49,786 nucleotides of DNA, taken from the IMG/VR virus record IMGVR_UViG_3300029951_000040, positions 1 through 49,786 of that record; one strand, written 5' to 3'. Position numbers and translations under genes: made by a program. Source of the DNA: a virus. The notes below the pieces were generated by a model. That model was not told where the DNA came from. It ran no database searches and saw nothing but the letters and a program-made list of their open reading frames with translations. This document shows positions 18,031-25,316 of the stretch, in pieces (position 1 is the first letter of the stretch; every line of letters begins with the position of its first letter).

Positions 18031-18512
18031 TGGATCGCCTGGAGCTTGAGGCCATCGTCGCGGTGATCCTCGCGATTGCCGCCTGCATCGGGCTGTACTT
18101 CTACGACAGCCACGAGCAGGCGCTCGGAGCCCAGGGAATCCAACTCGCTGCTGAGCGGCAGCATACTCAGGACGTGGCCGAGGCTTCCGCCAAGGAAGCC
18201 AAGATCACCATCGATCAGAAGGCGGCCGACCATGAAGCAGACGTTTTCAACTTGGCGACGAAGCTGGATGCTTTTGCCGCTAGTGGCGCTGGCGACCGCC
18301 TGCAGTACCGTTTCGCCGCCATCAACGCCGGATGTGTGCCCGGCAATCCCGCCGCTTCCGCCCCAGGCGCGCCAGCCAGCGATGCCGCCGGAATGCGTTC
18401 CGACGTGCTCCGCCGGATTGTCGCGGCTGCTCGACTCGCTGCTTCCGCTGCCGACGCCGCCCATGGCGCCGGCCTCAACGCCGAACGCGATTACGACGCG
18501 TTGAAACCATGA
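18030..18512 (+). CDS. Rz: Inner-membrane spanin (Rz-like)
   Basis: A 160-residue protein with an N-terminal signal anchor (about 8-25, IVAVILAIAACIGLYFY) followed by a long Ala/Glu/Lys helix, the form of an i-spanin. It contains a complete o-spanin gene embedded in another frame (18232-18504), the classical Rz/Rz1 arrangement. Spanins bridge the periplasm and fuse inner and outer membranes at the last step of lysis. The start overlaps the upstream stop. Confidence 0.85.
   Translation: MDRLELEAIVAVILAIAACIGLYFYDSHEQALGAQGIQLAAERQHTQDVAEASAKEAKITIDQKAADHEADVFNLATKLDAFAASGAGDRLQYRFAAINAGCVPGNPAASAPGAPASDAAGMRSDVLRRIVAAARLAASAADAAHGAGLNAERDYDALKP
18232..18504 (+). CDS. Rz1: Outer-membrane spanin lipoprotein (Rz1-like), embedded in Rz
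   Basis: A 90-residue protein fully inside the Rz gene in the +1 frame. It starts MKQTFSTWRRSW, has a hydrophobic core, and the lipobox LATAC with the lipidated Cys24. The mature part is Pro-rich (TVSPPSTPDVCPAIPPLPPQ) as in lambda Rz1. The nested architecture is strong support for both spanins. Confidence 0.88.
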   Translation: MKQTFSTWRRSWMLLPLVALATACSTVSPPSTPDVCPAIPPLPPQARQPAMPPECVPTCSAGLSRLLDSLLPLPTPPMAPASTPNAITTR

Positions 18513-18922
18513 GTATCCACCCCGATGACCTCCAGCAAATCGAGCGTATCATGGCCGCTCAAGCCGGCCGCGTGATGCGGTTCGTCTCTGACGCCATCCA
18601 AACCTCTCAGGAGAACATTTTGTCCGCTCTCGACGATGCCACCACCGCCGCTGCCACCCAGGTCGCCGCCCTTGCCACCGAAGTCGCCAACGCCAATGCG
18701 AAGACCGACGCCGCTCTGGCTGCGCTCGCTGCCTCCGTCACCTCGGGCCAGCCGGCCACGCAAGCGCAGATCGACGCCATCACGGCTATCGGCACCAGTG
18801 CTGCCGCCGCGACCGCTGCACTCCAGGTCGAAGAAGCCAAGGTAACTGCCGACCTTGCGCCGGCTGCCTCGCCTGCCGAGGCCCCTGCGCCGGCCGCGGA
18901 TGGCTCTGCGCCGGCCGCCTGA
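18509..18922 (+). CDS. Ala-rich coiled-coil protein at the end of the late operon
   Basis: A 137-residue protein (start ATG 18509 overlaps the Rz stop). Residues 1-60 contain two amphipathic helices with VMRFVSDAIQTSQENIL, and the C-terminal half is an Ala/Thr/Pro/Glu-rich stretch, likely disordered at the end. Similar small Ala-rich proteins of unknown role are common in Burkholderia phages. It is the last gene before the bidirectional terminator. Confidence 0.55.
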   Translation: MSIHPDDLQQIERIMAAQAGRVMRFVSDAIQTSQENILSALDDATTAAATQVAALATEVANANAKTDAALAALAASVTSGQPATQAQIDAITAIGTSAAAATAALQVEEAKVTADLAPAASPAEAPAPAADGSAPAA

Positions 18923-18943
18923 TACCTAACCAGCGTCAGGCAA

Positions 18944-18972
18944 GAAAAAGCCCCGGAAACGCGGGGATTTTC
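18944..18972. terminator. Bidirectional terminator between the late and the leftward early genes
   Basis: Stem CCCCG (18951-18955) with CGGGG (18962-18966). On the + strand it is followed by ATTTTC, on the - strand by CTTTTTC (18950-18944). It lies in the gap between converging operons, so it can end transcription from both sides. Confidence 0.8.
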
Positions 18973-19003
18973 TCATTGCGCGCTCCGGATCGCCCCGGGC
19001 CGG

Positions 19004-19348
19004 TCAGCGGAACAGTCTCGGGTTCGACCCCTTCGCATCAAGCGGATTGAGCTTCAGGAGATTCGTGATCTCATCCGAGCTGGGCCAGGGTCGCAGCTGT
19101 CCGTATGGCGTATTCAATACGGCGATCAGATTCGCGAATGCTTCTTTCGGGGTATCGCCGGCACCGTAGACGTTGCAATCTCGTTCGGGAATGTAGAGGT
19201 GGGCCTGCCACGGCAAATCGAACGTGTCGCCCTTGAATATCAAGACGCGCGCGCCGCCCATCCGCGACGTGTTGCCGCCGTTTCTGCGATCCAGATCCCT
19301 CAGTGCGCTGACAACCCATGGATTCCGACGCTGACGATTCGGAGACAT
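19004..19348 (-). CDS. Hypothetical protein, last gene of the leftward region
   Basis: A 114-residue protein; the ATG at 19348 (MSPNRQRRNPW) lies two bases after the stop of the immunity-like gene. Central part RVLIFKGDTFDLPWQAHLYIPERDCNVYG with a following short helical domain (TPKEAFANLIAVL) could be a small alpha/beta fold of HicB-like type (type II-like phage 'HicB' proteins have NVYGxGDTPxEA), but no DNA-binding region follows. No HicA partner gene is visible beside it. Function unknown. Confidence 0.55.
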   Translation of the reverse strand: MSPNRQRRNPWVVSALRDLDRRNGGNTSRMGGARVLIFKGDTFDLPWQAHLYIPERDCNVYGAGDTPKEAFANLIAVLNTPYGQLRPWPSSDEITNLLKLNPLDAKGSNPRLFR

Positions 19349-19350
19349 GA

Positions 19351-19545
19351 TCAGCCCCTCACCCGAACAGTAAGCGTGCACGCCCAAACAAGCGAGGCAA
19401 TCCAGCCCAGCATCGTCCAACCCAGCAACAGGTTCAACAGGAAGATCGGGCCAGCGTTGTGGTGGCTGCGCGCGCATGCGATGCTGGTTGGCAGCATGTA
19501 CAGCGCAAGCAGGATGAGTCCGATGGTGAAGATGATGATCATCAT
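19351..19545 (-). CDS. Superinfection immunity-like membrane protein (Imm family)
   Basis: A 64-residue protein starting MMIIIFTIG. It has two transmembrane helices (about 3-20 and 33-55) joined by a loop with LPTSIACARSHHNAG, and the LLNLLLGWTMLGWIASLVWA segment that is the hallmark of the 'superinfection immunity protein' family (PF14373 type), named after T4 Imm, which blocks DNA entry of superinfecting phage. Homologues are also found in bacterial genomes without phage context, so the role is plausible but not proven. It overlaps the upstream 41-residue gene by three bases (TAATG). Confidence 0.7.
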   Translation of the reverse strand: MMIIIFTIGLILLALYMLPTSIACARSHHNAGPIFLLNLLLGWTMLGWIASLVWACTLTVRVRG

Positions 19546-19670
19546 TAATCTCGCGTGCTGATTTCGTGTCCGCCATCGGCGGCGCGGCTGAAGGTGTACG
19601 GGCGGCCCGCGTTGATCAGTGCCTTGGCGCAGTCCAGGGCGCCCTCCAGGTGTTCGAACGTGATGGTCAT
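19545..19670 (-). CDS. 41-residue hypothetical protein
   Basis: A small gene starting MTITFEHLEGALDCAKAL, with its TAA overlapping the next ATG. The sequence reads as a helix plus short strand, with AGRPYTFSRAADGGHEIS at the C-terminus. It lies between the 83-residue gene and the immunity-like gene in one operon. Coding status is supported by tight packing and conserved-looking start, not by a known family. Confidence 0.5.
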   Translation of the reverse strand: MTITFEHLEGALDCAKALINAGRPYTFSRAADGGHEISTRD

Positions 19671-19684
19671 GGTGGGCTCCAGGA

Positions 19685-19936
19685 TTACAGGGAAACGCCG
19701 GTGTAGTGCGCGAACTTCTCGCCGTCCACGTCCACCATCCCGACGAACTTGGCGCATTCGCGAACACCAGCGCAGCGGACGTGCACCGTATCGCCGTCGT
19801 CGGGCTTGATCACGTAGGCGTTTTGCGTACCAACGATGGTTTCGCCAGTGATGGTGCCGAACCCGGAGATCAGCTCGCCGCCCAGCAGGTGGTGCGTGCG
19901 GTATTGGAAAGAGACTCGGGTTCCGGCTGCGATCAT
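19685..19936 (-). CDS. Hypothetical protein, first gene of the O1 operon
   Basis: An 83-residue protein with a GGAGAA ribosome binding site before the ATG at 19936 (MIAAGTRVSFQYR). It is small and beta-rich with a KOW/SH3-like look (GTRVSFQYRTHHLLGGELISG, then VHVRCAG). It is the first gene behind the predicted promoter at 19974-20002, whose -10 box lies inside an operator dyad, so it should be controlled by the phage regulator. No known function. Confidence 0.55.
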   Translation of the reverse strand: MIAAGTRVSFQYRTHHLLGGELISGFGTITGETIVGTQNAYVIKPDDGDTVHVRCAGVRECAKFVGMVDVDGEKFAHYTGVSL

Positions 19937-19973
19937 GGTGTTCTCCGTTTGGTTGGTTCTCTTCAGTGCCCTC

Positions 19974-20002
19974 AGTATCGTGCAGACGATACGGTGCGTC
20001 AA
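19974..20002 (-). promoter_or_regulatory. Sigma-70 promoter with operator O1
   Basis: On the - strand TTGACG (20002-19997), 17-base spacer, GATACT (19979-19974). An 18-base perfect dyad GTATCGT-GCAG-ACGATAC (19975-19992) covers the -10 box and half of the spacer. Core ATCGT-N4-ACGAT is shared with four other promoters of this genome. Confidence 0.75.
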
Positions 20003-20041
20003 GCGGAACCTCGAAATCTTTACAATCAGAAATCGACGGGA

Positions 20042-20467
20042 TCATCCTCGTAGTGCACCACCGGCCCGCGCGCGAGATCTCGCCGGGTACTGGCGCTCCT
20101 TACTCGCAGATATGTTCTCCGACTGCGTAAGCGGCTGCAAATGACTCGGCCGGATGCGTGCCGTGTTTTCGCAGTGATGATCTAAAACCAGGCCGCTCGC
20201 TCTTAGCTCACAGTACGCCAGGAATAGCTCATCGCGTTTGAGCGGCCCCAGGTGATCCAGGAGCCATGTCAGCAGATGCGCCGTCAGCGGAACCTGGCGG
20301 CCCAGGCCGGCGATCCAGTACCAATGTCTTTTATATCCGTACCGACAAGCCCCGCCATCGCCCTCCTGGCATGGCCCCAGCGCTAAATCGGGGCCGTACC
20401 AAGGATTCCCTGGCTTGGTACGCGCCAGAAGGGATTCCAGCGTATCTGGTGCGCGGCTTACGCTCAT
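20042..20467 (-). CDS. HNH endonuclease-like protein
   Basis: A 141-residue protein. The C-terminal half contains VPLTAHLLTWLLDHLGP, an LAYCELRASGLVLDHHC stretch and IRPSHLQPLTQSEN, which is the pattern of phage HNH_3-type nucleases (Cys/His-His-metal finger with a conserved NP/RPxHL and EN). Such genes act as free-standing homing endonucleases or as nicking enzymes. It overlaps the upstream gene by four bases. The first 40 residues are unassigned. Confidence 0.65.
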   Translation of the reverse strand: MSVSRAPDTLESLLARTKPGNPWYGPDLALGPCQEGDGGACRYGYKRHWYWIAGLGRQVPLTAHLLTWLLDHLGPLKRDELFLAYCELRASGLVLDHHCENTARIRPSHLQPLTQSENISASKERQYPARSRARAGGALRG

Positions 20468-20844
20468 GCCTTTTTCGGCTCACCGGCAGCAGGCACTGAG
20501 GCGCGAGCTGAGTCGATGGCATCGCGCCACGTTGCGCTGTAGCCCGGGCCGACGAATACACGATCCGCTCCGTTGTTCCAGGAGATTCGCAGGGTGCGGG
20601 CAGAGTCACCCAGGCGATCGACGTTGCACACGTTGCGCTCGATCCAATCCAACCGCGCCGTATCCTCGCTCGCCAGCACGGGCTCAGGTGCCGCAGGCGA
20701 GGAAGCGATGGCGGGATCGTCCACGAAAAATTCAGTCACGCGCCAGTTCCATGATGCGTCAGCGCTGGAGAGTGAGCCGATGCGAACGGCCTTATAGGTG
20801 CCGTCTTCGCGCTCGTGCAGTCGGCCCCAGAGTTTTCGGCTCAT
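20464..20844 (-). CDS. Hypothetical protein
   Basis: A 126-residue protein; start MSRKLWGRLHERE at 20844, with the ATG overlapping the stop of the next upstream gene. It has alternating beta and helical stretches and contains WNWRVTEFFVD and DWIERNVCNVDRLG. A DWIERN-type segment recurs in many small early phage proteins of unknown role. No catalytic motif. Confidence 0.5.
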   Translation of the reverse strand: MSRKLWGRLHEREDGTYKAVRIGSLSSADASWNWRVTEFFVDDPAIASSPAAPEPVLASEDTARLDWIERNVCNVDRLGDSARTLRISWNNGADRVFVGPGYSATWRDAIDSARASVPAAGEPKKA

Positions 20845-21587
20845 GATTTCTTCCCTTCGGCGGCATCGTTGAAGGCCGAGCGCAAAGCGGCGTCCGGGGT
20901 TGCACGGTTGCGCGATGTGATTGGCCCCACCGTCACCTCGTAGGCGTAGCGCGGGATGAAGACGCGTGGCGCGGTCATGCACTCGTACGTCATCTCGACG
21001 CGCTTGTGCACACCCAGGGCCAGCATCAGCAATCGCCAGCTCGCGGCATCGCGCTCCATCTTCTGGCGTTCCGGGTCGGCCTTATCATCCGGGCTGTTGT
21101 CCTCGCTCGGCGACGGATGCGAGGCCGCAACAGGCACTGCCTGCGAGGTGACGGGCGCAGCGGCAACCAAGTCATAGACGCCGGGCTCAGCGGCATACCC
21201 ACCCGGCAGCATGTCCCATCGAGCGCCGTTCTTTCCGTGCCCTTCGCGCGTGATTGTTAAGCGGGCAAGCGGCACCATGTCGCTGTCCACTGCGGCCTGA
21301 GACATCGGCGCAGGCTCGGCGGCCTGAGACATCGGCGCAGGCTCGGCGGCCTGAGACATCGGCGCAGGCTCGGCGGCCTGATGCACGGGGGTGGCGATAG
21401 CGTCAATCGCTGCCAGACAAGCAAGCAATGCATCGTCCTGACGCTTTGCGGTCAAATCCTGCCGGCGCTCGGACTCCCAGCCATCTGCATAGCCTGCATT
21501 CCATGCGGCTTGGCTCAACTGGCGCGCCAGAATTTTGGCTTCCGCCACCAAGGGCGACGAGGCAGCGGGGTTTGGTTGGGTGGTCAT
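20841..21587 (-). CDS. Hypothetical protein with three nine-residue repeats
   Basis: A 248-residue protein. Residues about 20-65 form a helical region with NAGYADGWESER, then three identical AAEPAPMSQ repeats (encoded by 27-base repeats at 21374-21294), a middle domain with GYAAEPGVYDL, and a C-terminal domain (ASWRLLMLALGVHK... ATPDAALRSAFNDA). The C-terminal end resembles short tail segments of phage proteins fused to variable linkers. Role unknown; the repeat acts as a Pro/Ala linker. Confidence 0.55.
   Translation of the reverse strand: MTTQPNPAASSPLVAEAKILARQLSQAAWNAGYADGWESERRQDLTAKRQDDALLACLAAIDAIATPVHQAAEPAPMSQAAEPAPMSQAAEPAPMSQAAVDSDMVPLARLTITREGHGKNGARWDMLPGGYAAEPGVYDLVAAAPVTSQAVPVAASHPSPSEDNSPDDKADPERQKMERDAASWRLLMLALGVHKRVEMTYECMTAPRVFIPRYAYEVTVGPITSRNRATPDAALRSAFNDAAEGKKS
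21294..21374. repeat. Three perfect 27-bp tandem repeats inside a gene
   Basis: The unit begins GGCCTGAGACATCGG on the + strand and occurs three times with no mismatch, followed by a partial fourth copy. It encodes AAEPAPMSQ on the - strand. Exact identity suggests recent slippage or a site prone to copy number change. Confidence 0.85.
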
Positions 21588-21802
21588 GCATGCTCCAAAA
21601 ACTTGACGTTGACGACGGCATCGAATGGCTTCCCGCGCCCATCACGCTTGCCAACCATGAGTCGGACAGACCCCGGGGAGTAGGTAAGGAAGCCAAGAAC
21701 CAAAGCGGTTCGGCCTTCGAAGCGGCGGACGAATTCCTTGGTGAAGCCGCCGTCGTCCACAATGCGAACCGTGTCACCAACACAGCATTCCGCGATGTTC
21801 AC
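21584..21802 (-). CDS. Small KOW-like hypothetical protein
   Basis: A 72-residue protein starting MNIAECCVGDTVRIVDDGG. The opening strand pattern (GDTVRI, RTALVLGFL, GSVRLMV) resembles a small SH3/KOW barrel. It overlaps neighbours on both sides by four bases. No further function can be given. Confidence 0.55.
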   Translation of the reverse strand: MNIAECCVGDTVRIVDDGGFTKEFVRRFEGRTALVLGFLTYSPGSVRLMVGKRDGRGKPFDAVVNVKFLEHA

Positions 21803-22194
21803 GACTCCACCTCCGACGCTTCTGGTGGCTCGGACTCAGCAGCCCTCGCCTGGGTTGCGGTAGCGCGCCCTCGAACAATCATCACTGCGTTGCCCAATCT
21901 CTCAGCGAGCGCCTTGCATTGGCTGCCGTTTCGAACGAGGCCCGCAGCTGTCATGACATCGGCCAGGAATCCATTCGGCCACGCCACAGGAACACTGCTC
22001 GCCCCTACTGCAGGCCAGTCAGCCCAAGCCCCATGCTTGTAGCCGGCCTTCCAGCCATCGGCCCAGCGTTCGTTCATCTGGTCGGCGGTGTACACATCGA
22101 GGCCAGGACGAACCCAGCCCATAGGGATGGTGACTTCGGCTTTCGGCAACGGGGGCAACGCCAGCGCTTCGCTGTTCTGGGGTGTGGTGGTCAT
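21799..22194 (-). CDS. Hypothetical protein
   Basis: A 131-residue protein if MTTTPQN at 22194 is used; an ATG at 22203 (MIDMTT) is also possible and overlaps the upstream stop. The N-terminal part has PMGWVRPGLDVYTADQMNERW, followed by a helical region with ADGWKAGYKHGA. The ADGWxxGY motif is shared with the 20841-21587 protein, so the two may belong to one family. No catalytic residues recognised. Confidence 0.55.
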   Translation of the reverse strand: MTTTPQNSEALALPPLPKAEVTIPMGWVRPGLDVYTADQMNERWADGWKAGYKHGAWADWPAVGASSVPVAWPNGFLADVMTAAGLVRNGSQCKALAERLGNAVMIVRGRATATQARAAESEPPEASEVES

Positions 22195-22195
22195 G

Positions 22196-22381
22196 TCAAT
22201 CATTCGACGGTGTTAGAGCTGGCTGCGCAGCGCTCCCGCTGATGCAGCGGATGCGGGTGTCGTCCTCGCTGCCGGTGGGGATCAGGAAAACGAGCGCGAC
22301 AAGGATGGCGATCAGCAGTTCGGCGCGCACGTCGCGCCAGAACTCGCCAATGTCGTCATCTTCAGATGCGGGGTTGGTCAT
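22196..22381 (-). CDS. Small membrane protein
   Basis: A 61-residue protein with one transmembrane helix at about 21-36 (ELLIAILVALVFLIP), an acidic N-terminus (EDDDIGEF) and a short tail. It overlaps the upstream gene by 20 bases and the downstream start. No known family. Confidence 0.5.
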   Translation of the reverse strand: MTNPASEDDDIGEFWRDVRAELLIAILVALVFLIPTGSEDDTRIRCISGSAAQPALTPSND

Positions 22382-22562
22382 AGTCCATCACCTCGGGAAC
22401 AGCTTGCCAGAAGGCGGCTCCGGTGTCGGTGTTCAGGTATGCCTGCTGAAGCGTCCGACTGTGCTCCAGAGGCATGTCTTTCACCTTGCCATCGTGCATC
22501 GTCTGAACCAGCGCGGTATGAATAAGCCATCGAAAGGTTTGGGTGGGAACGAGACAGGCCAT
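22362..22562 (-). CDS. 66-residue hypothetical protein
   Basis: Starts MACLVPTQTFRW; its ATG overlaps the stop of the upstream 50-residue gene (TAATG). The sequence has two short helices and the acidic end MDYDQPRI. It is the second gene behind operator O2. Function unknown. Confidence 0.45.
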   Translation of the reverse strand: MACLVPTQTFRWLIHTALVQTMHDGKVKDMPLEHSRTLQQAYLNTDTGAAFWQAVPEVMDYDQPRI

Positions 22563-22714
22563 TACTGCACCGTCTCCGGCGCCAGGACTTCCTCAATGGC
22601 CTCGGGCGACAAGCAGAGTTCACGCGAAACAGCCGCCACAGCGGCCTCGTGCGTCGGGTAGAGCTTCATGGCCGTGTCGTAGGCGACCTTGACGGCGTGG
22701 CGAGGATAGATCAT
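22562..22714 (-). CDS. 50-residue hypothetical protein, first gene behind operator O2
   Basis: Starts MIYPRHAVKVAYDTA at 22714, about 25 bases after the predicted transcription start. It contains a short helical domain with THEAAVAAVSRELCLSPEAIEEVL, which looks like a three-helix or HTH-like unit. No strong ribosome binding site. A regulatory role is possible because of its small helical fold and position but cannot be shown. Confidence 0.5.
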   Translation of the reverse strand: MIYPRHAVKVAYDTAMKLYPTHEAAVAAVSRELCLSPEAIEEVLAPETVQ

Positions 22715-22744
22715 GGTGGAGTCCGGTTTGAGAGTCGATACGCG

Positions 22745-22773
22745 ATGGTATCGCAAACGCGATTACTGTGCAA
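22745..22773 (-). promoter_or_regulatory. Sigma-70-like promoter with operator O2
   Basis: On the - strand TTGCAC (22773-22768), 17-base spacer, TACCAT (22750-22745). The dyad ATCGC-AAAC-GCGAT (22750-22763) fills the spacer and touches the -10 box. It matches operator O4 at 27887 in 13 of 14 core bases. A second imperfect dyad (CGATAC-N6-GTATCG, 22736-22753) overlaps it. Confidence 0.65.
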
Positions 22774-23398
22774 GCGGCGCGGCCATCATTTGGCACATCG
22801 ACCGATCTTTGAGGCGCTGGGTTCTGCCGGCCCAATATCGCTGGTTGTGCTCACGCTTCGTAGGCGGCTTCGGGCGCGGTTTGTCGCGCATCGTGAGGCC
22901 CATTCGGTAGACCGGAAGCGGCAGCCCGAATCGCGTGCTTTCCCAGGCTGCGATATGGATCACTTGGAGCGCCTTCATGTGCTTGATCACCAGGGAGGTG
23001 GAATCGCGGCCGAGGCCGATCAACTCAACCAGCGAGGGCGCGCTTTGTCCCTCTTCGAGCGCCTGGACGAGCAGGCTGAAGTGGTGGAGTTCCGCCCGGA
23101 ACGTATGAGGCGCGCGCCGACTTCCAACGACGCGGCCTCGAAATCCGAGCGGCCTCGGCACGTCGTCGCTAGGCCCTGCACTCCAAACCTCGCGCCAGTG
23201 GCCGCCGTGATGGCCCGGCTTGAACCAGTCGGAGACATGGATCATCCCGTGATGGTGAAGGCCGCGAACGATATCCATCATGTTCTGTCGGTTGACGCCA
23301 AAGCGCTCCGATAGCTGGTGAATGCTCAAGGGATCGAACGACAGGGCGGCCAGGACGGAGGCGTATCCTCGAATGCCCCGATGGAACAGCGAATTCAC
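22763..23398 (-). CDS. Winged-helix-like protein
   Basis: A 211-residue protein; the GTG at 23398 overlaps the upstream TGA (GTGA). Residues about 15-55 read as a DNA-binding helix-turn-helix (LSIHQLSERFGVNRQNMMDIV), and a second one is likely at about 120-150 (APSLVELIGLGRDSTSLVIKHM). Between them lies a HHHGMIHVSDWF wing-like segment. The C-terminus is basic. Two winged helices suggest a MarR/replication-initiator-like fold. Its gene ends inside the O2 promoter, so it belongs to the operon upstream of O2. Confidence 0.55.
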   Translation of the reverse strand: MNSLFHRGIRGYASVLAALSFDPLSIHQLSERFGVNRQNMMDIVRGLHHHGMIHVSDWFKPGHHGGHWREVWSAGPSDDVPRPLGFRGRVVGSRRAPHTFRAELHHFSLLVQALEEGQSAPSLVELIGLGRDSTSLVIKHMKALQVIHIAAWESTRFGLPLPVYRMGLTMRDKPRPKPPTKREHNQRYWAGRTQRLKDRSMCQMMAAPLAQ

Positions 23399-23706
23399 GC
23401 CGAGTCCCCTGGCGCAGGGTCGGCCGGGAACTTCTTGAACGCGAGCGGTTTGATCACCTTTCCGAAGTGGCCTCCCGCGCTGTCGGCCACCAGGAACGCG
23501 GCCCACTGCTCGGGAGTGAAGCCGGGGTAGCAGTAGATCGCGCCATTGCCGCGCGTGAACGTCAGCGCGAGAGTCTGGGTTGCGGGATCGTAGCCGCGCG
23601 TTGCGATCTGGTTGCTTGGCTTCTCCAGCGGCGCCAGAACGATGAGCGGGCGGGGCATCGTCTCGAACGCTTGGGGCGGGGTATAGGGTTTCATGAGTGC
23701 GGGCAT
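23395..23706 (-). CDS. KTSC-domain protein
   Basis: A 103-residue protein with the sequence pattern SNQIATRGYDPATQTLALTF, then YCYPGFTPEQW and LVADSAGGHFGKVI, which is the KTSC domain (PF13619), named for a lysyl-tRNA synthetase C-terminal-like fold and common in phage early regions. Function of the family is unknown; an RNA- or nucleotide-binding role has been guessed. Start at MPALMKPY. Confidence 0.65.
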   Translation of the reverse strand: MPALMKPYTPPQAFETMPRPLIVLAPLEKPSNQIATRGYDPATQTLALTFTRGNGAIYCYPGFTPEQWAAFLVADSAGGHFGKVIKPLAFKKFPADPAPGDSA

Positions 23707-23718
23707 GGTGGATCCTGG

Positions 23719-23985
23719 TCAGAAGGGTTGATCGTCGTCCGCTCGCGGCAGCGATGGCGCGGCCTCGACGACTTCGGGCTGAGCATGGCGGCGGATTGGC
23801 GGCGCCTCCGCGACAAGCTCGGGATCGGTGGTGTACGTCACGACCAAGCCGGTGGGCCAGGACTTCGTCGCGATCTTCGTGATGCGCGCGTCAGGATCTC
23901 CGAACAGGACGGGCGCTTGGGACTTCAGGAGTTCGCGAATCGCGCCCTCCGTCAGGTGAATTTCATTGTCGCCGGGGAACTTCAT
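23719..23985 (-). CDS. Hypothetical protein
   Basis: An 88-residue protein starting MKFPGDNEIHLTEGA with a GAGATCATC leader. The first half is a small helical-beta domain with ELLKSQAPVLFGDPD; the second half is Pro/Ala-rich and acidic with DDDQPF at the end, like the C-terminal tips of single-strand DNA-binding proteins, but no OB fold is seen. Located next to the recombination genes; role unknown. Confidence 0.5.
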   Translation of the reverse strand: MKFPGDNEIHLTEGAIRELLKSQAPVLFGDPDARITKIATKSWPTGLVVTYTTDPELVAEAPPIRRHAQPEVVEAAPSLPRADDDQPF

Positions 23986-24095
23986 GATGATCTCTCGTGG
24001 TGGTGGAAATGGTGGGGCGGGACGACGCGCTAACGTCTACCCGGGGTGCAATTCGACCCGAAATGGATTGAACCGAGACTCCCGCCCCGTTGGCA

Positions 24096-25316
24096 TCAAA
24101 ATGGGAGGGCGGTCGCGTCGAGTACGTGAGCCGCAAGCTTGCGCTTGATCGCCTCGAACTGCGTCGGCGTCCAGAACTTCGCAGCCTTCTCGGTGCGAGT
24201 CCACTGGAAGCCCAGGGTATTGACGATGAAGTCAGCCGTGACGGCGAAGCCGAACGCCTCGGTCATCTTGCCGATATTGATCCAGGCGTGTTCAGGATCG
24301 ATATCAGCGATTGGGCCGATTACCTCCAGTGGATAGGTTCCGATATTGGTGGCGATCCGGCCATCAGGTTGTCGCCATGATCCACCCGGCGGGATCTTCA
24401 CACGCTCGAAAACCTCCAGGCTGGATGACACGATGGACTCGGCGACAGCAGACGCCACGGGCGCACCGGTCTGGCCGAGCTTATGTAGGTCGGCCTCGGC
24501 CTGAACGCGCTCGCGCTGGCTGGCCTCGTCCTGGTTGCGGCGCTCGGCTGCCGCAGCCTCGTCGGCGCGCTTCTTCTCGGCAGCGGCCTCGCGGTCGCGT
24601 GCATCCTGTTCGGCGCGCAGTCGTTGCAGCTCGGCGCGCTCCTTTGCCAGCGCTTCCGCTTCAGCCTTGCGCGCCGCATCTTCGGCTTCGCGCTCGATTG
24701 CAGCCTGGTGCATGTCGCGCAACTTCTCGCGTGTTTCGTCAACAGCGATCTTGCCCAGGGCGGAGTAGTCGCGATCCAGCCCAAACCCTTCGGCCTCATC
24801 GGTATGCAGCGTCACGATTGCGCCGCTGATCACGTTGGCGGACTTGCCCTGCACGGCGAACGCGCGATTGCGGATAGCGGCAAGCGCGAGGCTCTGCGAC
24901 TCGCGGCGCTTCACTTCGGCAAGGCGCTTTTCTTCGGCCTCGGCGGCTTTGCGGAATTCCTCGACCTTGATCTGCTCGTGATAGTTTGCTTCGCCGGCTT
25001 CCAGACGCTCCGTGATTGCGGCGGCGCGCGCATCGATGTCCTTGCCGAGCGCCAGAACAGGCGCCTTGCCGGCCTTGCGTGCCTTCTCCGTGGCAATACG
25101 GGGCTCACGCCATGCGGCGCGGCCGGCGATGGCTTCTTTCATGCCCTTCGTGGTCGTCACATCACACGCGAGATTCGACGGGTGCGCCGCCTCCAGGTCA
25201 GCGAAGCCTGCTTCGATCTTTTCGAATTCAACAAGTGCGCCGTCGATCTGTTCGAGGCTCTTACGGATCGCGACCGCCGTAGCATTCGGTGCTTGGTGTT
25301 CGATAGCTTCAGTCAT
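24096..25316 (-). CDS. Coiled-coil protein next to RecT, DUF1351-like
   Basis: A 406-residue protein. Residues about 15-95 read like the start of DUF1351-type proteins (KSLEQIDGALVEFEKI, then ARAAAITERLEAGEA), 110-275 is a long charged Ala/Glu/Arg/Lys coiled coil, and the last about 100 residues form a compact domain (GSWRQPDGRI, HAWINIGKMTEAFGFAVTADF, FWTPTQFEAIKRKL). It overlaps recT by four bases; DUF1351 genes often accompany RecT-type annealing systems, so it is likely an accessory recombination protein. Confidence 0.65.
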   Translation of the reverse strand: MTEAIEHQAPNATAVAIRKSLEQIDGALVEFEKIEAGFADLEAAHPSNLACDVTTTKGMKEAIAGRAAWREPRIATEKARKAGKAPVLALGKDIDARAAAITERLEAGEANYHEQIKVEEFRKAAEAEEKRLAEVKRRESQSLALAAIRNRAFAVQGKSANVISGAIVTLHTDEAEGFGLDRDYSALGKIAVDETREKLRDMHQAAIEREAEDAARKAEAEALAKERAELQRLRAEQDARDREAAAEKKRADEAAAAERRNQDEASQRERVQAEADLHKLGQTGAPVASAVAESIVSSSLEVFERVKIPPGGSWRQPDGRIATNIGTYPLEVIGPIADIDPEHAWINIGKMTEAFGFAVTADFIVNTLGFQWTRTEKAAKFWTPTQFEAIKRKLAAHVLDATALPF

